This document shows, in pieces, positions 25,491 through 33,035 of a stretch of DNA of 64,000 nucleotides; positions within the stretch are counted from its first letter, which is position 1, and the number at the start of each line of letters is the position of its first letter. Location: positions 18,591 to 82,590 of the forward strand of contig NZ_KB894437.1 of NCBI RefSeq assembly GCF_000374445.1, read 5' to 3'. Under the pieces are notes generated by a model, which made no database searches, had not been told where the DNA came from, and was given only the letters and a program-made list of their open reading frames with translations. Position numbers and translations under genes: made by a program. Source of the DNA: Actinokineospora enzanensis DSM 44649. Its GTDB lineage: Bacteria; Actinomycetota; Actinomycetes; Mycobacteriales; Pseudonocardiaceae.

Positions 25491-25694
25491 GAGTGGGCGC
25501 ATGGTCACTAGTGGTGCGACCCAGAACGTCGACCATGTCTCGACCCGCCCACGACGCGCCTGACGGCACCGCCGGAAACGACCAAGTACATCCAGTACGA
25601 GGCCGTCCCGGCGGCACCGCCAGCCACGCCGTGGACCCGCCGATACACGGCCGACGTTCTGAGTCGCACCACTAGAGTGGGCGCATGGTCACTA
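25491..25694. repeat. 20-bp direct repeat flanking MITE copy 2
   Basis: GAGTGGGCGCATGGTCACTA occurs at 25491-25510 and again at 25675-25694, on either side of the 166-bp element. The right copy carries the start codon of the methyltransferase gene; the left copy carries a dead ATG followed by a short frame. The duplication includes the CACTA next to the element end. Confidence 0.8.
25509..25674. mobile_element. MITE-like palindromic element, copy 2
   Basis: A 166-bp element nearly identical to copy 1, with the same terminal inverted repeats (one mismatch in the right end, GAGTCGCACC) and the same palindromic interior. CTAG stands at both ends. It separates the mannosyltransferase gene from the methyltransferase gene and probably also works as a hairpin terminator. 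Confidence 0.85.
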
Positions 25695-26482
25695 CGTCGG
25701 AACCGCACCAGCACCGCCGCCTGGCCGAGTCGTTCGGCGTCGATCCCGCGCGCTACGACCGGACCCGCGCGGCCTACCCCCAGGCAGTGATCGACCGCAT
25801 CGTGTCCACCGCCCCCGGCCCGGACTTCCTGGACGTCGGCTGCGGCACCGGCATCGAGGCCCGCCAGTTCACCGCCGCGGGCCGCGTCGTACTCGGCGTC
25901 GAGCCCGACCCCCGGATGGCCGAGTTCGCCCGGGGGACCGGCGTCGAGGTCGAGGTCGGGACCTTCGAGACCTGGGAGCCCGCAGGCCGCGCCTTCGACG
26001 CGGTCGTGTGCGGCACCGCCTGGCACTGGATCGACCCCGTCGCGGGCGCAGCCAAGGCCGCCCGGGTCCTGCGCCCCGGCGGCGTGCTGGCCCCGTTCGG
26101 CCACGTCTACGAGCTGCCGCCCGCCGTGGCCGCCGCTCTGGCCGCGGCCTACGACCGGGCGGTCCCCGACTCGCCGATGCGGTTCGCCCCCGGCTCCGGC
26201 ACCTCGATCCTCGACGCCTACCAGGGGCTTTACCGCAAGGCCGCGGACGGTATCCGCGCGGCGGGCGGCTTCGCCGAACCGACCCTTTGGCGCCACGACT
26301 GGGCCCGCGCCTACACCCGCGACGAGCTGCTGGACCTGGTGCCCACCTCCGGCGGCCTCACCACCCTGCCGCCGGACAAGCTCGCCGAGGTGCTGACCGC
26401 AGTGGCCGCGGCGATCGACGAGCTGGGCGGGGTGATCACCCTGCCCTACGCGACCTGGGGCCTCACCGCCGTCAGGGAATGA
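25685..26482 (+). CDS. SAM-dependent methyltransferase (class I)
   Basis: A 265-residue methyltransferase. Motif I is FLDVGCGTGIEAR; motif II lies in GVEPDPRM (acidic loop) and motif III in FDAVVCGTAWHWIDP; VLRPGGVLAPFG is the post-motif. Such enzymes are often annotated as UbiE/Methyltransf_11 and methylate small molecules. The start ATG at 25685 has no good ribosome-binding site because a MITE-like insertion and a 20-bp duplication lie directly upstream. Expression from the native leader may therefore have changed. The substrate is unknown. It faces a SnoaL-like gene tail to tail. Confidence 0.88.
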   Translation: MVTTSEPHQHRRLAESFGVDPARYDRTRAAYPQAVIDRIVSTAPGPDFLDVGCGTGIEARQFTAAGRVVLGVEPDPRMAEFARGTGVEVEVGTFETWEPAGRAFDAVVCGTAWHWIDPVAGAAKAARVLRPGGVLAPFGHVYELPPAVAAALAAAYDRAVPDSPMRFAPGSGTSILDAYQGLYRKAADGIRAAGGFAEPTLWRHDWARAYTRDELLDLVPTSGGLTTLPPDKLAEVLTAVAAAIDELGGVITLPYATWGLTAVRE

Positions 26483-26483
26483 C

Positions 26484-26933
26484 TCACGGCTGCGGCAGCT
26501 GGCCACCGAGCCACACGATGTGGTACCGCTGCTCCCGGAACCGCCACCCGTCGGCCGTGCGCACGACCTCGCCCTCGTAGTACCCGCCGGACACGAACGG
26601 CACGTCGAACGGCGTCCCGCCCAGCGGCAGGTGCGTCTGGATCGCGTTCCATCGGACGTTGGCCCGATCCCCGTCCACGTCGACGAGGTAGTTGCTCCCG
26701 GCGTGCTGGGTCGCCCCGAACCGGCTCATCCCGTCGGCCAGCGCCGCGACAATCTCGGACAGACCTCGGTGTTCTCCGATGGGAAAGGCGACGTGGGCGT
26801 CCTCGGTGAAGACCGTGCGCCCCCAGGCCAGGTCCAGTCCGCGCTCGTCGAGGGCCCGGAAGAAGCGGTCGATGAGCGTGGTGATCTCGACCCGGTCGGT
26901 CAATGCCCGGAGCTGATCGGTGGAAGTCGTCAT
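26484..26933 (-). CDS. SnoaL-like / NTF2-fold protein (SnoaL_4 type)
   Basis: A 149-residue protein of the SnoaL_4 class (DRVEITTLIDRFFRALDERG, TVFTEDAHVAFPIGEHRGLSEI, SNYLVDVDGDRANVRWN). The pattern ALDERGLDLAW-VFTEDAHV is shared with nuclear-transport-factor-2-fold proteins involved in hydratase or dehydratase chemistry. ATG at 26933 is used; 26948 would add five residues. Its stop lies 2 bp from the end of the methyltransferase gene. The function is not known. Confidence 0.83.
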   Translation of the reverse strand: MTTSTDQLRALTDRVEITTLIDRFFRALDERGLDLAWGRTVFTEDAHVAFPIGEHRGLSEIVAALADGMSRFGATQHAGSNYLVDVDGDRANVRWNAIQTHLPLGGTPFDVPFVSGGYYEGEVVRTADGWRFREQRYHIVWLGGQLPQP

Positions 26934-27185
26934 ATCGCCATGGTGCAATCTCGACCATGGTGGAGGTCAACGAGTCCTGATCAACCCGGTGACATGAGTG
27001 GATCCGTTGAGCTGTCCGAAATGGACGACGCGGCGCGCGGGAGCCCGGCGCAGACCGAGACTGCTCAGCGCCGGATCGAGGGCCTCTCGCTCGGGCGGGC
27101 GTGCGGCGGCCGCGTCGGGACGGCCACGACCGCGACGGTGGAACCGCGCGGCCGTGGCCGGACTGGCTTTCCGGCGCCCAGGTCC

Positions 27186-28409
27186 TCAGGCGCCCAGGGT
27201 TTCGCGGCCGCCGAGGTACGGGCGGAGCGCCTCCGGGACGTGGATCGAACCGTCCGGGCGGACGTGGTTCTCCAGCATGGCCAGCGCCGCCCGGTCGGTG
27301 ATGCCGGTGGACGAGATGGTGTGCGGGTGCACCATCTTGCCGTCGCGCCGGAACCGGATCTTGAAGCGGCGGGCCTGGTAGTCGATCAGGTTGCTGTTCG
27401 AGTGCGTCTCGCGGTAGTCGCCGAAGGACGGGAACCAGGTCTCGGTGTCGTACTTCTTGTACGCGGGCGCGCCCAGGTCGCCCATGCACACCCGCACCAC
27501 CCGGTGCGGCAGTTCGAGGCCGGTGAGGATGTCCTCCACATTGCGCTGACACTCGTCGAGCCAGTGCTCCGAGTCCTCCGGCTTGCAGATCACGATCTGC
27601 TCGACCTTGTGGAACTGGTGCACCCGGTAGCCACCCCGATTGTGCCGACCGGCACTGCCCGCCTCGGTGCGGAAGCACGGGCTGAACGAGGTCAGCTGGA
27701 TCGGCAGCTCGTCCAGGTCGATGACCATGTCGCCGTAGTAGCCGATCAGCGTCTGCTCCGAGGTGCCGATCAGCGACAGGTCGGTGTTCTGCACCCGGTA
27801 CAGCTCTTCCTCGAAGAACGGCAGGTAGCCGGTGCCGAAGAAGGTGCGGTCACGGGCCATCAACGGCGTCAGCATGGGCACGAAGCCGCGCTTGCCGAGC
27901 AGGTCCTGGGTGTAGGAGAAGATCGCCCAGGCCAGCCGGGCACCGTCGCCGCGCCAGTAGTAGAAGCCCGAGCCCGCGACCTCCGCGCCGCGAACCATGT
28001 CGAAGATCCGCAACCGCTCGCCGATCTTGTCGTGCGCCCGCTCCTCGTCGACGGGAGTCTGCTCGCCCGCCCGCCGCAGCTCGACGTTGCCGCCGTCGTC
28101 ATCACCCAGCGGGGTGTCCTCGGCAACCAGATTGGGCACCCGCACCCACAGCGCGTCACGCTCCTGTTCGAGCGCGCGCGCCTGCTCGGTGGTCTCCTTA
28201 AGCTCTTCCTTGACCGCGACCGCCACATCCCGAGGCGTGTCCTTGCCGAACTGCTTCTGCTGGTGCCGCAGCCCCTCCGCGTGCGTGGTCAACCGCCGCA
28301 ACTCGGAGTCCACCCAGATCAACCGCTCGACGTCGAGGTCAGATCCCCTGGCCTGGCAGGTCTGCCTGACCAGGTCGGGATTCGTCCGCACAAGCGCGAT
28401 GTCGATCAT
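27186..28409 (-). CDS. serS: Seryl-tRNA synthetase, divergent copy
   Basis: A 407-residue class II synthetase that charges tRNA-Ser. An N-terminal long helical arm (about residues 40-110) precedes the catalytic core. Motif 2 is SFSPCFRTEAGSAG...RVHQFHKVEQIVICKP and motif 3 is NSNLIDYQARRFKIRF. The usual motif 3 tripeptide SNC/SSC is SNL here, and the active-site region differs from the standard actinobacterial SerRS pattern (for example YYWRGDGARLAWAIFSY, which normally reads as a RFYFLTG-type segment). It stands alone, without the usual housekeeping neighbours, beside the carrier-protein operon. It may be a second, inhibitor-resistant or biosynthetic copy, as known for albomycin and valanimycin producers; that is inference. 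Confidence 0.92.
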   Translation of the reverse strand: MIDIALVRTNPDLVRQTCQARGSDLDVERLIWVDSELRRLTTHAEGLRHQQKQFGKDTPRDVAVAVKEELKETTEQARALEQERDALWVRVPNLVAEDTPLGDDDGGNVELRRAGEQTPVDEERAHDKIGERLRIFDMVRGAEVAGSGFYYWRGDGARLAWAIFSYTQDLLGKRGFVPMLTPLMARDRTFFGTGYLPFFEEELYRVQNTDLSLIGTSEQTLIGYYGDMVIDLDELPIQLTSFSPCFRTEAGSAGRHNRGGYRVHQFHKVEQIVICKPEDSEHWLDECQRNVEDILTGLELPHRVVRVCMGDLGAPAYKKYDTETWFPSFGDYRETHSNSNLIDYQARRFKIRFRRDGKMVHPHTISSTGITDRAALAMLENHVRPDGSIHVPEALRPYLGGRETLGA

Positions 28410-28731
28410 CGTTGGCCTTCCGGGTAACGTGCGTAGGCCAATGATCCTATCGGTAGCCCCGGCCACCTCGCGGTCGGGACCGAGCCGCCCCGGCCGGTCG
28501 AATGCCGTGGTCCACCCGTCCGAGTATGCCCCGAGCGGCTCGCGGCCGCCCCTGTGTGCTGTGCCTGCCGTCACACCGTTTCGGCTGGCCGGACACCGGC
28601 TCCCGACGGCGGCCGGTGTCCATCGTGGTGCGTGCGCCTTTCGGTGACCCCTACCGGCAGCCGGAAGCGGCCGCCGAAGTCCACTTGGAACTCACCGTCG
28701 AGCTGGTCCCCACCGGCGCGTCGGGCAGGCC
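28410..28731. other. Non-coding stretch between serS and the ACP gene
   Basis: A 322-bp gap on the minus strand between the ACP stop and the serS start. I see no gene; one plus-strand open frame (28502-28828) has plausible pieces but no ribosome-binding site, and it overlaps the ACP. It presumably carries the serS promoter. No T-box or similar leader is recognisable. Confidence 0.5.
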
Positions 28732-28983
28732 TCAGCATCGTCGGGCGGTGCCGATGCCGTTCCAGAGCGACTGCGGGGTGGCCAGCAGGTCGTGGCCGAG
28801 CATGTCGTCCGGGAAGCTCACTCGGTAGCGGTCCTCCAGGGCGAACAGCACCTGGATCGACTTGAGCGAATCCATCCCCAGGGTCGCGAGGTCCGCGTCC
28901 GGGCGCAGCGGCTGGTCCGCGGGCAGGCCGGTGAGCGCGGTGCGCAGGATGCGGTCGAAGTCGGCGTCCCAGTCGTGCGGCAC
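28732..28983 (-). CDS. Acyl carrier protein
   Basis: An 83-residue free-standing carrier protein and the last gene of the minus-strand operon. The phosphopantetheine attachment motif is LGMDSLKSIQVLF with Ser39. Helix II continues ALEDRYRVSFPDD. GTG at 28983 is the start, with AAGGGAA about 9 nt upstream. It is not of FabD/AcpP length or charge pattern and fits secondary metabolism. Together with the upstream AMP-ligase and decarboxylase it forms a load-and-modify set, comparable to BtrI (carrier), BtrJ (ligase) and BtrK (decarboxylase) of butirosin biosynthesis. Its substrate is unknown. Confidence 0.9.
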   Translation of the reverse strand: MPHDWDADFDRILRTALTGLPADQPLRPDADLATLGMDSLKSIQVLFALEDRYRVSFPDDMLGHDLLATPQSLWNGIGTARRC

Positions 28984-29009
28984 GGTCGGTTCCCTTTCGT
29001 CGGATCGGC

Positions 29010-31367
29010 TCAGGCGAGGGTGATGGCGCGGTCGGCGAGGGTCAGTACCCCGTTGGCGCGCAGGAGCCAGTCGTTCGAGCAGTTCATCGCGGCCGACCGG
29101 AGGTCGCGCAGGTTGCGTTCGAGCGGCAGGGACGAGCCCCGCTGGTAGCCCTGACCGAGCCCGGCCAGCTGGACGCACCGGTCGACCGCCCGGTAGGTGA
29201 GCTCCGCGGCCGTCACCTTGAGGCAGGTCAGGTGTGCCTGCAGGGCGCCGCCCGCCGGGTCGTCGCCACGGGCGCGGCACAGCTCCACCTCGTCGACCAC
29301 GCGGCTGAGGTAGCCGCTCACCAGTTCCAGGTCGTGCCGGATGACGGCCACCCGCTCGTGGACCAGGTGCGACGACAGGTCCGCGCCCGCGGGACGCCCG
29401 GGGGAGCGGAACAGGCCGACGACGTCGCGAAGCGCTTGGTGCGCGGTGCCCAGCCAGCACGCGGCCCACCCGATCATGCCGATCGGCGTGAACGAGGCCA
29501 CCGCCACGTCCCGGAACCGGCCCGGGACGCCCACCACCTGGTCCGCCGGGACCCGGGCGGTCAGCCGCAACGGCGCGCTGGCGGTCGCCCGCATGCCCAG
29601 TGGGTCCCAGCCGCCGGTCGCGGCCACGGTGGCCTGGGCGCGTGCGATATACACCAACGAGACGGAGGTCTCCGGGGCGTCGTCCGCCGACCGCATGGTC
29701 ACCAGGTAGCCGTCGGCGTGCGCGCCGCCGGTCACCACGGGCGCGTCCCGCTCGACGACCAGCTCCTCGCCGTTGCGGCGCAGCGGGGCGTGCGCGGTGA
29801 ACAGGTCCCCGCCGGTCGAGCGCTCCGAGGTGATCGAGGCCAGGTACACCTCGCCCGCCGCGACGCGCGGGAGCACGCGGTCGCGCAGGGCCGCCGAACC
29901 GAACCGCACCAACGCGTCCACCTGCTGGCAGTGCATGGCGAACGCCATGGCGGTGGATGTGCACGCACCGGCCAGGACGCGCACGACGTCCGCCAGCCGG
30001 GCAGGTCCGAGGCCGAGGCCGCCGTACGCGCGCGGCACGAGTAGACCCATGAGCCCGCCGCTTCTCAGCGCCGCGAGGCTCTCCAGCGGGAACTCGGCCT
30101 TCTCGTCCGTCGGGCCCGCGCAGGCGCGCAGCACCGGGACGACCTTCTCGGCGGCGGCGACCGGGTCCGGGGACCGCACGACGTGCCGGGTCATCTCCTG
30201 CCGGGTGGCCGAGACGACCGTGTCGCCGCGGACCACGATCTCCGCGGGCAGTGCCCGCCCGAGAAACCCGACCAGGCTCGCGGACAGACCGTAGGCGCCG
30301 GTGTTCGGCACCGCCAGCACGTCGCCGGGCGCGGGCAGGGGCATGCGGACATCGCGGGCGAGCACGTCGGCGGGTGTGCACAGTGGACCTATCAGGGTCA
30401 CCTGGGCCTCCGGGCCACCGCCGGTCACCACCTCGGCCCGGATCCGCGGCGGCAGCATCCGCCGCAGGCCGGTGAGACCGCCGAGGTGGTTGATCCCCGA
30501 GTCCAGCACCACATGCGTGCCCGCGCGCGCCTCCCGCACATCGAGCACGGTGGTCACCAGGGTGCCGCACGAACCGACCAGGTAGCGGCCGGACTCGAAG
30601 GCCAGCCGCGTCCTGGCCGGGAGGGCGAACGCGGCGATGGCGGCGGCGAGACCCGGGTACGCGGGCCGTGCTCCCGGCGTGGCGTACGGGGTCGCGAACC
30701 CGCCGCCGAGGTCGAGCAGGTCCAGGGGCAGGCCGTGGTCGGCGTGCAGTCGCGCGGCGGTCGTGAGGTTGGCGCGGAACTCCGTGATCAGGGCTTCCTC
30801 GCCGCGCGCGTTGCTGGCGGTGAACAGGTGCAGGCCGACCAGCGTGACATCGGGCTCGGCGAGCGCGGCGGGCGCCCATTCGTCCGCTCGGTCCGCGTCG
30901 AGGCCGAACGCGGCGGCGCCCCCCATGCGGATGCCCGCGTCCCCGTCGGAGGTACCCGGGTCGATCCGCAGCAGGCAACGCGGAACCACGTGCGCGGCGC
31001 GGCCCGCCTCGGCGACGCGGCGCAGCTCGACGAGCGACTCGGCGGAGAACAGGACCACTCCCGCGGCGAGCGCGTCGGCGATCTCCGCCGCCGTCTTGCC
31101 CGGACCGGTGAACAGGCATGCTTCCGGCGTGAACCCGGCGGCCAGCGCCGCGGCGAGCTCGCCACCGGAGCTGATCTCGGCCCGGCAGCCCAGGCGGGCG
31201 AGTTCCGTCAGCACAGCGGGGTTGGCGTTGGCTTTCAGCGAGTAGAACAACAGCGCGGACCCCGGCAGGTGCTCGCGCAGGTCGGTGACGGCGTCGGTGA
31301 CCTCGGCCAGGTCGTAGACGTAGAGCGGGCTCCCGTGCTCGGTGACCGCCGCGGCGAGTCCGGTCAC
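29010..31367 (-). CDS. Fusion of PLP-dependent (alanine-racemase-fold) decarboxylase and acyl-CoA dehydrogenase
   Basis: A 785-residue two-domain enzyme. Residues 1 to about 400 are a fold-type III PLP decarboxylase of the diaminopimelate/ornithine class: LFYSLKANANPAVL with the PLP-Lys at position 45, GGGFATPYATPG, FESGRYLVGSCG, and GPLCTPADVLA with the catalytic Cys. Residues about 405-785 are an acyl-CoA dehydrogenase: LLVPRAYGGLGLGPA, SITSERSTGGDLF and a C-terminal helical bundle (RHDLELVSGYLSRVVDEVE). It starts at GTG 31367 with a 4-nt overlap to the upstream ligase stop. BtrK, a relative of the first domain, decarboxylates a carrier-bound amino acid; here the dehydrogenase would then oxidise the product on the same carrier. 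That order is inference. Confidence 0.9.
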   Translation of the reverse strand: MTGLAAAVTEHGSPLYVYDLAEVTDAVTDLREHLPGSALLFYSLKANANPAVLTELARLGCRAEISSGGELAAALAAGFTPEACLFTGPGKTAAEIADALAAGVVLFSAESLVELRRVAEAGRAAHVVPRCLLRIDPGTSDGDAGIRMGGAAAFGLDADRADEWAPAALAEPDVTLVGLHLFTASNARGEEALITEFRANLTTAARLHADHGLPLDLLDLGGGFATPYATPGARPAYPGLAAAIAAFALPARTRLAFESGRYLVGSCGTLVTTVLDVREARAGTHVVLDSGINHLGGLTGLRRMLPPRIRAEVVTGGGPEAQVTLIGPLCTPADVLARDVRMPLPAPGDVLAVPNTGAYGLSASLVGFLGRALPAEIVVRGDTVVSATRQEMTRHVVRSPDPVAAAEKVVPVLRACAGPTDEKAEFPLESLAALRSGGLMGLLVPRAYGGLGLGPARLADVVRVLAGACTSTAMAFAMHCQQVDALVRFGSAALRDRVLPRVAAGEVYLASITSERSTGGDLFTAHAPLRRNGEELVVERDAPVVTGGAHADGYLVTMRSADDAPETSVSLVYIARAQATVAATGGWDPLGMRATASAPLRLTARVPADQVVGVPGRFRDVAVASFTPIGMIGWAACWLGTAHQALRDVVGLFRSPGRPAGADLSSHLVHERVAVIRHDLELVSGYLSRVVDEVELCRARGDDPAGGALQAHLTCLKVTAAELTYRAVDRCVQLAGLGQGYQRGSSLPLERNLRDLRSAAMNCSNDWLLRANGVLTLADRAITLA

Positions 31368-32848
31368 GGTGCCACCGAGGCCGTCACGGCGGCCCGGTCG
31401 ACCTTGCCGGTGGCCGTCTGCGGGAACGCCGCCATGACCACGACGACGTCCGGTCTGCGGTCCGGATCGAGCAGCCTAGCCAGGCCGGACATGACCTCCT
31501 CCGGCCGCACCGCCCCGGCGACCACCAGGACCAGCCGGTCGTCCTCGGTTGGCGGGACCGCGATCGCCGCGCGCACGCCCGGGAGCTCCTCGGCCGCCGC
31601 CTCGATCTCGGCGATGCTCATTCGCGTCCCCTTGTGCTTGAAGATCCCGTCGCGCCTGCCGGTGAAGTGCAAGGTCCCGTCCGCGTCGGCAAACCCGTAG
31701 TCGCCGGTGCGTAACGACCGTGCGCCCGAGGCGTCCACGGTGAACCGTTCGGCCGTGGCTCCGGCGTCGCCGAAGTAGCCCGCCATGACGTGCGGGCCGG
31801 ATACCACGATCTGCCCGATCACTCCCGGCGGCAGCGGTTCGCCCGCGTCGTCGACGATCCGGACCCGGGTGCCGGGCAGCGGTCTGCCGACCGACCCCGG
31901 ACGGGCCAGGTCTTCGTCGGGATCGGCGATGCTGACGCGCTTGCACTCGGTCAACCCGTACATGGCGACGACGGCTGCCCGCGGGAACGCGGTCCGCAGC
32001 CGCCGGGCCGTGCGCGGGACCAGTGCCGCGCCGGTGTTGGTGATCAGACGCACCACGGTGTCGGCAGGTCTGCGCTCGGCGATCTCGGCGATCAGGCCCG
32101 CGAGTGTGGGGACGACGGGGAGGACGGTGGCCCGGCTGGTGGCGATCTCGCGCAGGAGGGCGGCCGGGGTGGCGGTCGACAGCCACACCGCCGCGCCTGC
32201 GGCGCAGCCGAGCAGCAGTTGGTAGAGGCCGTAGTCGAACGAAAGCGGGAGTCGGACGAAGATCCGGTCCCCGGGTCGGTACCGCAGACGGTCGCCGATG
32301 GCCGTTGTGGCGAACAGGACACCGGCATGCGGGCAGAGCACGCCCTTGGGCGCCGATGTGCTTCCGGACGTGTACAGGAGCAGGGCATCGCCGTTCCGGT
32401 CGGCGCCTGCTGCTGAATTGACCGGATCGGTCGCCGTCGCCACCAGCAGATCCCGTTCGGACAGTGACGGAGCCGGAACCGGGGACTCGGCTGTGATCAC
32501 GAGGGCCGGGCGGGCGTCGGCGAGGATCACGCGTAGTCGCTCGGGGGGAAGGGACGGGCTCAGCGGGACGAACACGGCTCCTGCCCGTGAACAGGCATAG
32601 AGCAGCATGGCAGTGGTGACACTGTTCGGTAGCGTCGCGGCGACCCGGTCCCCCGGCATGATTCCGTTATCACTCAACAACTCCGCGCATCGGAGGCTAC
32701 GCAGGCGCAGCTCCGCATACGTCCACTTCTCCTTGGCGTCGCATACGGCCGACGACGACGGCCATCTCGCCGCCGCGGTGTCCAGTAGCTCATGCACGAA
32801 GCGCGGAGTGGTCACCGCGGGCGCGGTGGAGATGGTCGATTTTGCCAT
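31364..32848 (-). CDS. AMP-dependent acyl/amino-acid ligase
   Basis: A 494-residue adenylate-forming enzyme and the first gene of the minus-strand operon. Motif A3 is LLYTSGSTSAPKG, A5 is MYGLTECKR, A7 is LRTGDYG, A8 is GRRDGIFKHKGTRMSIAEIE, and A10 is TATGKVDR (catalytic Lys). There is no carrier or condensation domain; it probably loads the free ACP at 28732. The A4-A5 pocket begins FVRLPLSFDYGLYQLL, unlike NRPS amino-acid domains, so an acid or amino acid outside the standard code is possible. Translation is coupled to the decarboxylase-dehydrogenase gene by the 4-nt overlap. Confidence 0.92.
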   Translation of the reverse strand: MAKSTISTAPAVTTPRFVHELLDTAAARWPSSSAVCDAKEKWTYAELRLRSLRCAELLSDNGIMPGDRVAATLPNSVTTAMLLYACSRAGAVFVPLSPSLPPERLRVILADARPALVITAESPVPAPSLSERDLLVATATDPVNSAAGADRNGDALLLYTSGSTSAPKGVLCPHAGVLFATTAIGDRLRYRPGDRIFVRLPLSFDYGLYQLLLGCAAGAAVWLSTATPAALLREIATSRATVLPVVPTLAGLIAEIAERRPADTVVRLITNTGAALVPRTARRLRTAFPRAAVVAMYGLTECKRVSIADPDEDLARPGSVGRPLPGTRVRIVDDAGEPLPPGVIGQIVVSGPHVMAGYFGDAGATAERFTVDASGARSLRTGDYGFADADGTLHFTGRRDGIFKHKGTRMSIAEIEAAAEELPGVRAAIAVPPTEDDRLVLVVAGAVRPEEVMSGLARLLDPDRRPDVVVVMAAFPQTATGKVDRAAVTASVAP

Positions 32849-33035
32849 GGTCGCGTCCCCACTCTGAACCCTGGCCGCAGCCTAGCCAACCGACCACTCG
32901 TCCGGCTGTCACCAGAATCGGTTACAGGCCAAGGTCATCCATAGTCGGCCCGGATGTCCTTGGACCAAGTAGGTTCGACGCGGGGACCGGGTACGCGGTC
33001 TTCGAGCGGTATCCGTTTCTGCGAGGTCGGCCATC
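32849..33035. promoter_or_regulatory. Divergent promoter region of the two loading operons
   Basis: A 187-bp non-coding stretch between the start codons of the minus-strand ligase operon (32848) and the plus-strand adenylation operon (33036). It must hold both promoters. I see no obvious operator palindrome. Confidence 0.55.

Noticed and set aside
26995..27185. Plus-strand ATG frame MSGSVELSEMDDAARG that looks like a leader peptide
   Set aside because: The ribosome-binding site is weak and the frame continues through the serS gene on the opposite strand with no nearby stop.
28502..28828. Plus-strand frame with SIVVRAPFGDPYRQP between serS and ACP
   Set aside because: It overlaps the ACP gene on the other strand, lacks a ribosome-binding site and has no family pattern.
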